DNA from: Kribbella pratensis
Lineage (GTDB): Bacteria > Actinomycetota > Actinomycetes > Propionibacteriales > Kribbellaceae
Direction of reading: 5' to 3'
NCBI RefSeq assembly: GCF_004366075.1
Contig: NZ_SODU01000001.1
Span: 2,253,134 to 2,317,133 of the forward strand
Length of the DNA: 64,000 bases
Shown: positions 6,808 to 15,590 of the stretch, one piece after another
Layout: every line of letters starts with the position of its first letter
Numbering within the stretch: position 1 is the first letter of the stretch
Program-made: the position numbers and the translations under genes
The notes under the pieces: generated by a model
Database searches by the model: none
What the model was told of the DNA's origin: nothing
What the model saw: only the letters and a program-made list of their open reading frames with translations

Positions 6808-7902
6808 TCAGGCATGGGCTGTGCGGTGGATGATGACGATCGCCGAGTCGTCTCCCGGTCCGCCGGCCGAGGCGACCAACTTGTCGGCCGCCCCAACGAA
6901 CCCCTGTCCGACCAGCCGTTCCGCGAACCCGGTCAGCCGGTCCGTGCCGCGACCGATGTCCTGCCGCGGCGTTTCGACCATCCCGTCGCTGTAGAGGAAC
7001 AACGCGTCCCCGAACCGCAGCAGCCCGTGGTTCACCTCGAACTCCGGCGCCTCCACCAGACCGAGCAGTGGACCGTCCGCGTCCCGCGTCTGCCACCGCC
7101 CCGACCACGCGTCGAACTGGATCGCCGGCGGATGACCGGCCGTCCGTACGTCGAAGTCGCCGGTCCGCAGGTCCACGACGACATGCACCACGGTCGCGAA
7201 GTCGTCGTCCCAGTCCTGGCGCCGCAGATACCGGTTCGCCGACGGCAGGAACTCCTCGACGGGTACGACTCCCAGCAGACCGCCGAACGCACCCGACAGC
7301 AGCAGCGCGCGCGTCCCCGCGTCGATTCCCTTGCCGGAGACATCGACCAGCGCCACCTCGAGCAGGTCGTCGTGCATCGTCGACACCACGAAGTCGCCGG
7401 AGAACGTCGACCCGCCGGCGGACTGGATCGCGACCTCGACCCGCCAGCCCGGCGGCAACGGCGGGATCTCCCCCTGCGCGGTGAGCGTGTCCCGCAACTC
7501 CATCAGCATCGACTCGCTCCGGGTGCCGGCGACGCCCAGCCGGCTGCGCACCTTGGCGCTGGTGATCATGATCCAGCCGACGATCAGGAGCACCAGCAGG
7601 AAACCGATCCGGGGCATCGTCAGTCCCCGCGACAGGACGACGTACGCACCGAACGCCGTCGTGATCCCGGTCAGCGCCACCAGTTCGCCGAACCGCAGCA
7701 GAACGCCGCCGACCACCAGCGGGACGATCAGGAAGGACTCCGGGACGACGGTCGTCCACATCCCGCTCGCGACGGAGACGACCAGCTGCACCAGCACGAG
7801 GGCGACGAACGCCACCCGGTGGGAACGGCGGGCACGACGGCCCAGCGCCTCGACCCGGCGGCCGATGCGTCGTGCCAGCACAAGACCGCCGCGCTTCCTC
7901 AT
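6808..7902 (-). CDS. membrane-associated PP2C-type (SpoIIE/RsbU) phosphatase
   Basis: A 364-residue protein with four or five membrane helices in the first 130 residues, followed by a PP2C/SpoIIE catalytic domain. Metal-binding motifs are visible: SGDFVVSTMHDD, ALVDVSGKGIDAG, then TAGHPPAIQF and GGPGDDSAIVII at the end. Such phosphatases dephosphorylate anti-anti-sigma factors in partner-switching pathways. No kinase or STAS gene is adjacent. I prefer the ATG at 7902; the longer reading to 7953 adds a non-conserved leader. A TATGTT box 9-14 bases upstream could give an almost leaderless transcript. Confidence 0.8.
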   Translation of the reverse strand: MRKRGGLVLARRIGRRVEALGRRARRSHRVAFVALVLVQLVVSVASGMWTTVVPESFLIVPLVVGGVLLRFGELVALTGITTAFGAYVVLSRGLTMPRIGFLLVLLIVGWIMITSAKVRSRLGVAGTRSESMLMELRDTLTAQGEIPPLPPGWRVEVAIQSAGGSTFSGDFVVSTMHDDLLEVALVDVSGKGIDAGTRALLLSGAFGGLLGVVPVEEFLPSANRYLRRQDWDDDFATVVHVVVDLRTGDFDVRTAGHPPAIQFDAWSGRWQTRDADGPLLGLVEAPEFEVNHGLLRFGDALFLYSDGMVETPRQDIGRGTDRLTGFAERLVGQGFVGAADKLVASAGGPGDDSAIVIIHRTAHA

Positions 7903-7965
7903 GGTGTGAAGAACATAACGGTACCGATCGGTCCGCGCATCAATTCGCAACACAACCGATGGCTT

Positions 7966-8793
7966 TCAGCTCTTGCGAGTGAGTCCGGTTCGCTGGCATC
8001 TGGGACACCAGAACAAGTTACGGCCCGCGAGGATCTTCGTCCGGATCACCGACTGGCAGACGTAGCACCGTTGCCCTTGGCGCCGGTACACGTACACCTC
8101 ACCGCCGTGGTCGTCCCGGCGCGGGTCACGGCCCATCGCCTCCGGGGTGTGGTCGTCGGCAACGGTGTCGATCCGGCCGGTCTCCACGCCGTACTTCATG
8201 AGCGCGAGCAGGTCGTCCCACATGCCCTGCCACTCGCGCTTCTTCACCACGTTCCCGGGGGTCATCGGGTTCAGCTTCGCCCGGAACAGCACCTCGGCGC
8301 GGTACACGTTGCCGACACCGCTCAGCACGTCCTGGTTCATCAGCAGCTGACCGATCGGCAGCTTGCTACGGTGGATGCGGTTCCATGCCAGGTCCGGATC
8401 CGCGTCGTCGCGCAGCGGGTCCGGACCGAGCCGCCCGAGCAGCTTGTCGCGCTCCTCGTCGGTGATCACCTCACACACGGTCGCGCCGCGCAGATCGGCG
8501 TACGACGTGGCGTTCTGCAGCCTGAGCCGGACCTGGCCGACGGGTTCCGGCACCGGCGCCGGACGGATGTCCATCTTGCCGATCAGCCCGAGATGGATGT
8601 GCAGCCAGCCCGCCCCCTCGAAGTCGGCGAGGAAGTGCTTCCCATGGGCCTCGGTCTGGCGCAGCAGGTGCCCGTCGAGCAGCGCGGCGCCCTCGGCGAA
8701 CCGGCCCTGCGGACTCGACGTCCGTACTGGACGGCCGCCGAACGCATCCCAGACGTCGTTCGCCAGCCGATGCAGCGTATGACCTTCAGGCAT
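7966..8793 (-). CDS. nei: Fpg/Nei-family DNA glycosylase/AP lyase
   Basis: A 275-residue base-excision repair enzyme. The chain begins MPEGHTLHRLA, with catalytic Pro2 and Glu3 exposed after Met removal, and ends with a zinc finger (CYVC...CPRC). The H2TH region is seen in NQDVLSGVGNVYRAEVLF. The MPEGHT start is typical of the Nei/Nei2 branch of actinobacteria, which removes oxidised pyrimidines. ATG 8793 has GAGGA six to seven bases upstream. It follows rpiB, as in M. tuberculosis Rv2464c-Rv2465c. Substrate preference within the family is not certain. Confidence 0.9.
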   Translation of the reverse strand: MPEGHTLHRLANDVWDAFGGRPVRTSSPQGRFAEGAALLDGHLLRQTEAHGKHFLADFEGAGWLHIHLGLIGKMDIRPAPVPEPVGQVRLRLQNATSYADLRGATVCEVITDEERDKLLGRLGPDPLRDDADPDLAWNRIHRSKLPIGQLLMNQDVLSGVGNVYRAEVLFRAKLNPMTPGNVVKKREWQGMWDDLLALMKYGVETGRIDTVADDHTPEAMGRDPRRDDHGGEVYVYRRQGQRCYVCQSVIRTKILAGRNLFWCPRCQRTGLTRKS

Positions 8794-8949
8794 GATTCCT
8801 CTTATGGGGACGACAGGTGGTTCCAAGGCACCCACTCCGGCCGTGGTCGGCACCGGCCGGAGTATGCGGGCTCGTGACGTGTCGCGGCCCCGTCAGCCCG
8901 TCGTACGGCGGCCGGTGCTGCCCAAGACCGACGCGGACGAGCAGGACGA

Positions 8950-9417
8950 TCAGGGCAACGGCGGGAGCTCGCCGGTCGACTCGTAACCGGACAGCATCTC
9001 GATCCGGCGGGTGTGCCGCTCCTCGCCGGAGTAGTCGGTCGCCAGGAACGTCTCGACGAACCCGGTGGCCTCCTTCTCGGAGTGCATCCGGGCGCCGACG
9101 CTGATGACGTTGGCGTTGTTGTGCTCGCGGCCGAGGCGTGCGGTGTCGGTGCTCCAGGCCAGCACTGCCCGGACTCCCTTCACCTTGTTCGCGGCGATCT
9201 GCTCGCCGTTGCCCGAGCCACCGACCACGATGCCCAGACTGCCCGGCTCGTCGACCACCGCCTGTCCGGTGCGCAGGCAGTACGGCGGGTAGTCGTCGAC
9301 GGCGTCGTACACGGCAGGACCGTGGTCCACGACGTCGTGCCCGGCAGCGGTCAGGTGCTGCACCAGGTGGTTCTTCAGTTCGAAGCCGGCATGGTCGGAG
9401 CCGATGTGCACTCGCAT
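8950..9417 (-). CDS. rpiB: ribose-5-phosphate isomerase B
   Basis: A 155-residue RpiB/LacAB-family enzyme that interconverts ribose 5-phosphate and ribulose 5-phosphate in the pentose phosphate pathway. It has MRVHIGSDHAGFELK at the N-terminus, the VVGGSGNGEQIAANKVKGVR loop, and the REHNNANVISVGAR motif. The Ser/Glu pattern GSGNGE is the actinobacterial RpiB form rather than the Cys-type enterobacterial one. ATG 9417 is chosen over a TTG three codons upstream. Its start is 11 bases past the upstream serine hydrolase stop. The rpiB-nei order is conserved in mycobacteria. Confidence 0.93.
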   Translation of the reverse strand: MRVHIGSDHAGFELKNHLVQHLTAAGHDVVDHGPAVYDAVDDYPPYCLRTGQAVVDEPGSLGIVVGGSGNGEQIAANKVKGVRAVLAWSTDTARLGREHNNANVISVGARMHSEKEATGFVETFLATDYSGEERHTRRIEMLSGYESTGELPPLP

Positions 9418-9427
9418 GGCCCGCAAT

Positions 9428-10195
9428 CTACTTGTCGGCCGTCTGCACGCGTACGCCGCCCGGCACAGTCAGGGCCGCGGTCAGCTGCGTCACAGCGGCA
9501 TAGGCCTTGTCGTACGGCGTACCGCGCGGGTGCAGCGTGAACACCGCCACGATGCTCCGGTCGTCCGCTCCGACCGTCCCGGTCGTGTGCAGCGCGACGT
9601 TGACGAGGTCTACCACGGACTGCGGCTTCGCCTTGTCGGACCGGTAGCCGCTGGACCCGTTGAACCCGGACCAGCCCTGCTTGATGCTGTAGCCCGTCTC
9701 GAAGACCGATGCGATCCCGAAGTACTGGTCGAAGCCGTCAGTGCCGTGGCGGGTCGCCTGATGCAGCTGTCCCATCACGTACTCGCGCACGGGCACGGGA
9801 GCGTCCTCCAGCAGGTAGCGGTAGATCCGGACGGTGTCGGCGGCCGTGATCGCGACGTACCCCCAGAAGCCCGGGTGACTGGCCGGCGGCCCGGCCGTGT
9901 GCGTCAGACCGAGCCGCTCGACCATGCGCTCGACAATGGCCGCGCCGCCGAGCTGCTCCCAGTAGTAACTCGCCGCGTCGTCGTCACTGCTCCGCAGCAT
10001 GACGCCGAGCCGCTCCTGGTCCGCGGGCGGTACGTGGTACTCCGGACCGCGGTCCCAGAGGAAGTCCAGCGCGATCAGCAGCTTCACCACCGACGCCGAC
10101 CGGAACTGCCGGTCGGCGTCCTGCTGGTGGACGAACTGCCCTGCCTCGCGATCGAACACGGCGATGCCGACGGTCAGGGTCTGGGGCAAGGTCAT
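9428..10195 (-). CDS. beta-lactamase-fold serine hydrolase (class A-like), no signal peptide
   Basis: A 255-residue penicillin-recognising-fold protein. Motif 1 (S-x-x-K) is SASVVK, motif 2 is SDDDAASYYW in place of SDN, and motif 3 is IKQGWSGF in place of KTG. It has no signal peptide or membrane helix, so it should be cytosolic, unlike true beta-lactamases. ATG 10195 is chosen, with TAGG upstream; a GTG at 10243 is an alternative. It sits between rpiB and the Rv2466c-like gene, which are adjacent in mycobacteria, so it looks like a lineage-specific insertion. The substrate is unknown. Confidence 0.7.
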   Translation of the reverse strand: MTLPQTLTVGIAVFDREAGQFVHQQDADRQFRSASVVKLLIALDFLWDRGPEYHVPPADQERLGVMLRSSDDDAASYYWEQLGGAAIVERMVERLGLTHTAGPPASHPGFWGYVAITAADTVRIYRYLLEDAPVPVREYVMGQLHQATRHGTDGFDQYFGIASVFETGYSIKQGWSGFNGSSGYRSDKAKPQSVVDLVNVALHTTGTVGADDRSIVAVFTLHPRGTPYDKAYAAVTQLTAALTVPGGVRVQTADK

Positions 10196-10276
10196 CTGAA
10201 ACCTACTCACAACTGGACGGATTCCTGAGTGAGCAACTTTCACCGGCCGGGCGGCTCCAGTTCAACCCCTGAACCG

Positions 10277-10891
10277 TCAGTCGAAGATCGGGCCGCGGTC
10301 CCGGGTGCGCTTGATCTCGAAGAAGCCCTCGGTGCCGGCCACCAGGCGAACGCCGTCCCAGAGCTTGCCGGCCGCCTCGCCCTTGGGCGCCGGGGTCACC
10401 ACCGGGCCGAAGAAGGCGGTGCCTTCCACCGAGATCACCGGCGTACCGACCTCCATACCGACCTGGTCCATGCCGGCGTGGTGCGACTTCTTCAGCGCGT
10501 CGTCATAGCGGTCGGTGTCGGCCGCCTCGATCAGCGACGCCGGCAGCCCGACCTCGGCGAGTGCTTCCTTCACCACGTCACCCTTGCCGTCGCCGACGCC
10601 GCGGCCGTCGACGTGGATGCGGGTGCCGAGTGCGGTGTAGAGCGGCAGCAGGACGTCGTTGCCGTGCGCCTGCTCGGCGGCGATCAGTACCCGGACCGGG
10701 CCCCACAGGTTGCGGAGGTTGGCCTTGTACTTCTCGTCGAGCTCGTCGCGACGGTCGTTCAGCACGGCGAGGCTCATCACGTGCCAGGTCGTCTTCACAT
10801 CCCGGACCTGCTCGACCTCGAGCATCCAGCGGGACGTCATCCAGGCCCAGGGGCAGGCCGGGTCGAACCAGAAATCTGCAGAGGCAGTCAT
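10277..10891 (-). CDS. Rv2466c-like DsbA-fold mycothiol-dependent oxidoreductase, monothiol variant
   Basis: A 204-residue DsbA-fold protein closely resembling M. tuberculosis Rv2466c (mycoredoxin-3), a mycothiol-dependent reductase. Shared stretches include ADFWFDPACPW near the N-terminus, WHVMSLAVLN, GPVRVLIAAEQAHG, KSHHAGMDQVG and the C-terminal FFEIKRTR. In Rv2466c the active site is CPWC; here it reads CPWAW, so the resolving Cys is Ala. ATG 10891 lies 7 bases below a TATGAT box, suggesting a leaderless transcript. It is divergent from pepN, as in mycobacteria. Confidence 0.88.
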   Translation of the reverse strand: MTASADFWFDPACPWAWMTSRWMLEVEQVRDVKTTWHVMSLAVLNDRRDELDEKYKANLRNLWGPVRVLIAAEQAHGNDVLLPLYTALGTRIHVDGRGVGDGKGDVVKEALAEVGLPASLIEAADTDRYDDALKKSHHAGMDQVGMEVGTPVISVEGTAFFGPVVTPAPKGEAAGKLWDGVRLVAGTEGFFEIKRTRDRGPIFD

Positions 10892-10923
10892 ATTCACCAT
10901 CATACAAAGTTGAAGGAACGGTT

Positions 10924-10938
10924 ATACCGACTCGGTAT
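10924..10938. promoter_or_regulatory. 7-1-7 inverted repeat in divergent DsbA/pepN promoter region
   Basis: ATACCGA-C-TCGGTAT is a perfect inverted repeat with a one-base centre. It lies between the divergent starts at 10891 and 11003 and just upstream of the TATGAT box of the DsbA-like gene, where a repressor or activator would act. No regulator gene is adjacent. Confidence 0.45.
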
Positions 10939-11002
10939 CCAATACCCCATGTCGGGGGGAAACCCGCATCCAAGCCGTCAGCCAGGTGCATAGGATGCCG
11001 AC

Positions 11003-13576
11003 ATGCCTGGAACCAACCTGACGCGCGACGAGGCGCGTTCCCGTGCGGGCGTGGTCAGTGACGTGAGCTACGCCGTCGAGCTCGATCTGGCCAACGCCCC
11101 GAGTGGCGCCCCGACGTACCCGTCGGTGACCACCATCACCTTCGCGGCCACCGCCGGCGCGAGCACGTTCGCCGACCTGATCGCGGACAAGGTCCGCGAG
11201 GTGACGCTGAACGGCGTCGCCCTCGACCCCGAGGTGGTCTACGACGGCGCCCGCATCCAGCTCGACGGGCTGGCCGAGCGCAACGAGCTCACCGTGGTGG
11301 CCGACTGCCTGTACTCACGGACCGGTGAAGGGCTGCACCGCTCGGTCGACCCGGCCGACAAGGAGACCTACCTCTACACCCAGTTCGAGGTGCCGGACGC
11401 CCGCCGGGTGTTCGCCACCTTCGAGCAGCCCGACCTCAAGGCCCCGTTCACCTTCACCGTCTCCGCACCGGCCCGCTGGGTCGTCATCTCGAACGCCCCG
11501 ACGCCCGAGCCCACGCCGTACGCCGGTCCGAACGGCGAGGAGCTGGCACGCTGGGAGTTCCCGCCGACCGAGCGGATCTCGACGTACATCACCGCGGTCG
11601 TCGCGGGTCCGTACCACGTCGTGACGGACGTGTACGACGGGCCGCACGGGACGTACCCGTTGTCGCTGCTGTGCCGTCCGTCGCTGAAGGAGGCGCTGGA
11701 CGTCGAGGACCTGTTCGAGGTCACCAAGCAGGGCTTCGCGCTGTTCGAGGAGGCGTTCGGTACGCCGTATCCGTTCCACAAGTACGACCAGGCCTTCGTG
11801 CCGGAGTACAACATGGGCGCGATGGAGAACGCGGGCTGCGTGACGCTCCGGGACGAGTACCTGTTCCGCAGCCGTACGACGCACGCGGAGCTGGAGGCCC
11901 GCGCCAACACCGTGCTGCACGAGCTGGCGCACATGTGGTTCGGCGACCTGGTGACGATGACCTGGTGGGACGACCTGTGGCTGAACGAGTCGTTCGCCGA
12001 GTGGGCCAGCCACTGGGCCCAGGTGGTCGCGACGACGAAGTACTCCGACGCCTGGACGACGTTCTGCAACGCCCGGAAGAACTGGGCGTACCGGCAGGAC
12101 CAGCTGCCGTCGACGCACCCGATCGCGGCCGACATGATCGACTTCCACGCGGTCGAGGTGAACTTCGACGGCATCACGTACGCCAAGGGCGCATCGACGC
12201 TGCGGCAGCTGGTCGCGTTCGTCGGTGAGGAGACCTTCGTCACCGCGCTGAAGGAGTACTTCCACGACCACGCGTTCTCCAACACCGAGCTCGCCGACCT
12301 GCTGAAGCCGCTCGAGAAGGCGTCCGGCCGTGACCTCGACGACTGGACCGAGCGCTGGCTGCGGACCGCCGGTGTGAACACGCTGCGCGCCGACTTCACA
12401 GTCGACGACCAGGGCGCGTTCACGTCGTTCGCGATCGAGCAGACCGCGACCGAGAAGTTCCCGGTCCTGCGGCCGCACCGCCTCGCGGTCGGCCTGTACC
12501 GGCGGACCGAGTCCGGCCTGGTCCGGACCGAGCGCTTCGAGGTGGACATCGACGGGCCGCGCACCGAGCTCCCGGAGCTGACCGGCGCGACCCAGCCGGA
12601 CCTGGTGCTGCTGAACGACGACGACCTCACCTACGCGAAGATCCGGTTGGACGAGCGGTCGCGGGCCACGCTGGTGGAGTCGATCGACCAGCTCACCGAG
12701 TCGTTGCCGCGGGCGCTCGCCTGGGGTTCGGCGTGGGACATGACCCGGGACGCGGAGATGCCGGCCAGCCAGTACGTCGGCATCGTGCTGCGCGGCATCC
12801 GGGCCGAGACCGACCTGACCGGTGTCCGCTCCCTGCTCAACCAGGCGAGCAGCGCGATCAACCAGTACGCCGCTCCACAGAACCGGCCCGCCCTGCGCGC
12901 GCAGTTCGAGGAGGCGCTGGCCGGACTGGTCGCCGACTCCGAGCCGGGCAGCGACCACCAGCTGGCGTTCGTCCGGGCGTACAGCTCGGCGGTGTTCTCC
13001 GACGGCGGCGCCGACCGGCTCGCCGGCTGGCTGGAGGGCCGTGATCTGCCGCAGGGTCTGGTCGTCGACACCGACCTGCGCTGGACGCTGATCGTCGCAC
13101 TGGCCCGGCTCGGCCGGATCGGTGCGGACGAGATCGACGACGAGCTGACCCGCGACACCACGATCACCGGTCAGGAGCGGGCCGCCCAGGCCCGTGCCGC
13201 CCGGCCGACCGCGGAGGCGAAGGAAGAGGCCTGGCGGATCGCGGTCGAGTCCGAGGACACTCCGAACGAGACCCAGTTCCGAACCATCCTCGGCTTCCAG
13301 CAGCCGGGCCAGGAGGACCTGTTGCGGCCGTACGTCGACAAGTACCTGAACGCGGCCAAGGACGTGTACACCCGGCTGGGCTCGTCGATGGGCGAGAACG
13401 TGCTGGTGTACCTGTCGCCGCGGCACCTGGCCGACCAGTCGGCGCTGGACGCGCTGACCGGCTGGCTGGCCGCGGAGTCGTCGTCTGTGGACGCTCCGAC
13501 GCTCCGGTACGTCACCGAGGCCCAGGCGGACCTGACCCGCGCGATCGCCGCGCAGGCGCAGGACAGCGTCGCCTGA
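11003..13576 (+). CDS. pepN: aminopeptidase N (M1 family)
   Basis: An 857-residue M1 zinc metallopeptidase that removes N-terminal amino acids from peptides in the cytosol. The exopeptidase motif GAMEN is in NMGAMENAG. The zinc motif HExxH-18-E is complete: His306, Glu307, His310 and Glu329 in HELAHMWFGDL...NESFAEW. The C-terminal half has the helical ERAP1-like domain. Length matches actinobacterial PepN. ATG 11003 has AGGA seven bases upstream. Orthologous position to M. tuberculosis Rv2467. A strong hairpin follows the stop. Confidence 0.96.
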   Translation: MPGTNLTRDEARSRAGVVSDVSYAVELDLANAPSGAPTYPSVTTITFAATAGASTFADLIADKVREVTLNGVALDPEVVYDGARIQLDGLAERNELTVVADCLYSRTGEGLHRSVDPADKETYLYTQFEVPDARRVFATFEQPDLKAPFTFTVSAPARWVVISNAPTPEPTPYAGPNGEELARWEFPPTERISTYITAVVAGPYHVVTDVYDGPHGTYPLSLLCRPSLKEALDVEDLFEVTKQGFALFEEAFGTPYPFHKYDQAFVPEYNMGAMENAGCVTLRDEYLFRSRTTHAELEARANTVLHELAHMWFGDLVTMTWWDDLWLNESFAEWASHWAQVVATTKYSDAWTTFCNARKNWAYRQDQLPSTHPIAADMIDFHAVEVNFDGITYAKGASTLRQLVAFVGEETFVTALKEYFHDHAFSNTELADLLKPLEKASGRDLDDWTERWLRTAGVNTLRADFTVDDQGAFTSFAIEQTATEKFPVLRPHRLAVGLYRRTESGLVRTERFEVDIDGPRTELPELTGATQPDLVLLNDDDLTYAKIRLDERSRATLVESIDQLTESLPRALAWGSAWDMTRDAEMPASQYVGIVLRGIRAETDLTGVRSLLNQASSAINQYAAPQNRPALRAQFEEALAGLVADSEPGSDHQLAFVRAYSSAVFSDGGADRLAGWLEGRDLPQGLVVDTDLRWTLIVALARLGRIGADEIDDELTRDTTITGQERAAQARAARPTAEAKEEAWRIAVESEDTPNETQFRTILGFQQPGQEDLLRPYVDKYLNAAKDVYTRLGSSMGENVLVYLSPRHLADQSALDALTGWLAAESSSVDAPTLRYVTEAQADLTRAIAAQAQDSVA

Positions 13577-13586
13577 CCGACGTCTC

Positions 13587-13622
13587 CGACAGGGCCGGTC
13601 TCATCCGAGACCGGCCCTGTCG
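13587..13622 (+). terminator. intrinsic-type terminator after pepN
   Basis: A 16-bp perfect GC-rich stem (13587-13602 with 13607-13622) closes an ATCC loop 11 bases past the pepN stop. No U-tract follows, as is common in actinobacterial terminators. Confidence 0.8.
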
Positions 13623-13655
13623 CGTTGAACCTCGCAGTGCGGTAAGACTGGACCG

Positions 13656-14186
13656 GTGCCCGCCTCTGACCCCGCCCTGGCCGGTGCGGCAGCTGTTGCG
13701 CTGACCGGACTCGCAGACGCGTACCGACCCCGCCCAGTCACCCCACTGATGCCCTGGCGCTACGCCAACCGCCTCGTGAAGCCCTACGTCGTCACAGCAC
13801 GCGGACGGCAGTGGGACGACCAGATGGTCGATATCGCCCGTACGACTGCCACGCGGCAGCTCGAGTTCGACGACGCGATGGGGTCCGTCGGACTCGGCGT
13901 CGTCGTACTGCACCTCGGCGACGACGGCATCTACCTGGTGGTGCAGAGCTGGGCGAAGGACTTCCAGTCCCGCCTGAGCATCTTCAGCGGCATGGACGTC
14001 GACGACCTCCGGCCGGCTCCGATCGGCGCCGCTCCGTGCGTGTGGGAGTTGGAGGTGCTCAGCCACGAGCGCACGTCGTACGTGAAGCACATCCTCTCCG
14101 CCGACGTGGACGTCGATTCCTGGCTCGACGACGCCCTGGACACCCGCCCGGAACCGCACCCCAACGGCATCCCCTCCGGCACCTAG
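13656..14186 (+). CDS. hypothetical protein (176 aa)
   Basis: A soluble alpha/beta protein starting at GTG 13656 that I cannot assign to a family. It shows LMPWRYANRLVKPYVVTARGR near the start, a central hydrophobic strand pair (GVVVLHLGDDGIYLVVQSW) and a C-terminal acidic segment ending in a Pro-rich tail. No membrane helix or signal peptide is seen. The start has only a weak ribosome-binding site; an ATG at 13749 is a shorter option. It is separated from pepN by the terminator and lies alone on the plus strand. Confidence 0.65.
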   Translation: MPASDPALAGAAAVALTGLADAYRPRPVTPLMPWRYANRLVKPYVVTARGRQWDDQMVDIARTTATRQLEFDDAMGSVGLGVVVLHLGDDGIYLVVQSWAKDFQSRLSIFSGMDVDDLRPAPIGAAPCVWELEVLSHERTSYVKHILSADVDVDSWLDDALDTRPEPHPNGIPSGT

Positions 14187-14393
14187 GGACATCGCGATTT
14201 CGTACCCGCCCGACTGCGTTCGGTGCGGTTCAAACGCTTGCTCGTCGGCGGATCGTGAAACGACGTGCGCGGTGCGCGATTCCGTTGCGGAGAAAGAGAT
14301 TATCGCCACCTGAGAAAGGCTCATTTACTCAGTGGTTGGGTTTAAGCTGCACCGGATATATCCATCCAGGGTGTCTGGGGAGGGGCCCTTGCC

Positions 14394-15017
14394 GTGACAC
14401 GCGTCGACCACCGCAAGCCACGCGCGCGCGCCCAGCGTTCGCACAGTGCCATCGGAGCGGCCATCGTGGCCGGCCTGGCGATGGTCGCGGTGTTCGCGTT
14501 CATCCTCACCCGGGGTACGGCGTCGGATTCGCCGGCCGACGGGCTCCGGATGGGTTCGGGCACCGACAACGGCGCCGCCGCACCGGCCGAGCCGACCACC
14601 AGCGCCACTGGGAGCGCCACGAAGGCGGATCGCAGGCCGCCGGTGTCCGCTGCGGCGCCGAACCCGACGCCGAAGGCCCAGACGACCACACCGCCACCTG
14701 TGAACACCGGTCCGACCTCGCCGAAGTTCAAGCACGGCCAGTGGATCGCGATGCTGGACAAGTACCCGGCCGACGCGGGTGAGATGGCCAAGGACACCGC
14801 AGCCAGGATCACGCGGGCCGGTATCCCGGCGAAGGCCATGCTGGTCAACGGTCAGTACCCGGGCATCACCAACAGCTCATTGGCACCGGTCACCGGCACC
14901 TGGGTGGTGTACCTCGGCCCGGGCACGTCCTCGGAGCAGATCCTCAACCTGTGCCTGGATCCGCGCACGCAGGCGGCGTACCAGAGCGCCTGCCCGACCT
15001 ACGAACCAGCAGGCTGA
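14394..15017 (+). CDS. single-pass membrane-anchored extracytoplasmic protein
   Basis: A 207-residue protein with a basic N-terminus, one membrane helix at about residues 20-38 (IGAAIVAGLAMVAVFAFIL), a long Ser/Thr/Pro/Ala linker, and a small globular domain from about residue 110 (KFKHGQWIAMLDKYPADAG...) that has two Cys near the end. The domain has the look of a compact SPOR-like alpha/beta fold (WVVYLGPGTSSEQ), but this is weak. GTG 14394 has GGGGAGGGG eight bases upstream. It overlaps the convergent GNAT gene by 19 bp. The 207 bp before it contain no other gene. Confidence 0.7.
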   Translation: MTRVDHRKPRARAQRSHSAIGAAIVAGLAMVAVFAFILTRGTASDSPADGLRMGSGTDNGAAAPAEPTTSATGSATKADRRPPVSAAAPNPTPKAQTTTPPPVNTGPTSPKFKHGQWIAMLDKYPADAGEMAKDTAARITRAGIPAKAMLVNGQYPGITNSSLAPVTGTWVVYLGPGTSSEQILNLCLDPRTQAAYQSACPTYEPAG

Positions 15018-15589
15018 GGTCCTAGGTCAGGTGGTGCGTCCGTCGCGAGCCGGGCGTGCAGGTGGGAGTCATGGCGCTGCCCCGTCACCTCGACGTAGTA
15101 GTCGCGCATCACGCCCTCGAGCTGGAATCCGGCGCGCTGTGCGACGTGACACGACCCCTCGTTCACCAGTGAATGGTCGAGGGAGATGCGGTGCAGCCGG
15201 AGGCCGCTCGTGAAGCCCCACCGCGCGGCCGCGTCGAGCGCGCGAGCGCCCAGCCGGCGGCCACGGGCCAGCGGACTCACCCAGTACGCCGCGACCGCCT
15301 GGTCGGGTACGCGGTGGACGTCCCGGAGTGCCACGTTGCCGATCACCTGATCGGTCTCCGCGTCGGCGATCGCGAAGACCGCGTTGCCGCGCGCCCAGCC
15401 GTCGATGCGGGGCTCCAGCCAACGGCGGGCACGCTTGTCGGCGGGTGAGCTGATCACTGCCGTACCCGCGGTCCAGCGCAGGATCCCCGGGTCCTGCAGG
15501 GCCAGCGCCACCGCGGGCTCGTCGGACGCCACGAACGGGCGGAGTACTACGTCGCCCAGGTCGATGCGATGCGGCTCCAGGGCAGGCAC
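14999..15589 (-). CDS. GNAT acetyltransferase, RimJ/RimL type
   Basis: A 196-residue Acetyltransf_3-type GNAT protein. N-terminal VVLRPFVASDEPAVALALQDP, the acetyl-CoA loop region AYWVSPLARGRRLGARALDAA, and the RimJ-like NEGSCHVAQRAGFQLEGVMRDYY are visible. These enzymes acetylate N-termini or small amines; the substrate is unknown. The GTG start follows the DUF5130 stop by one base, so it is the third gene of a three-gene unit (membrane peptide, DUF5130, GNAT). Its 3' end overlaps the convergent membrane-anchored protein gene. Confidence 0.85.
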   Translation of the reverse strand: MPALEPHRIDLGDVVLRPFVASDEPAVALALQDPGILRWTAGTAVISSPADKRARRWLEPRIDGWARGNAVFAIADAETDQVIGNVALRDVHRVPDQAVAAYWVSPLARGRRLGARALDAAARWGFTSGLRLHRISLDHSLVNEGSCHVAQRAGFQLEGVMRDYYVEVTGQRHDSHLHARLATDAPPDLGPQPAGS

Positions 15590-15590
15590 G

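Noticed and set aside
8804..8986. 60-residue plus-strand frame between nei and rpiB
   Set aside because: No ribosome-binding site, no hydrophobic or structured pattern, and it overlaps the 3' end of rpiB.
9428..10195. Antibiotic resistance (beta-lactamase) gene
   Set aside because: No export signal and atypical second and third motifs; resistance cannot be supported.
11315..13426. 703-residue frame antisense to pepN
   Set aside because: Shadow of a well-supported M1 peptidase gene; no recognisable domain.
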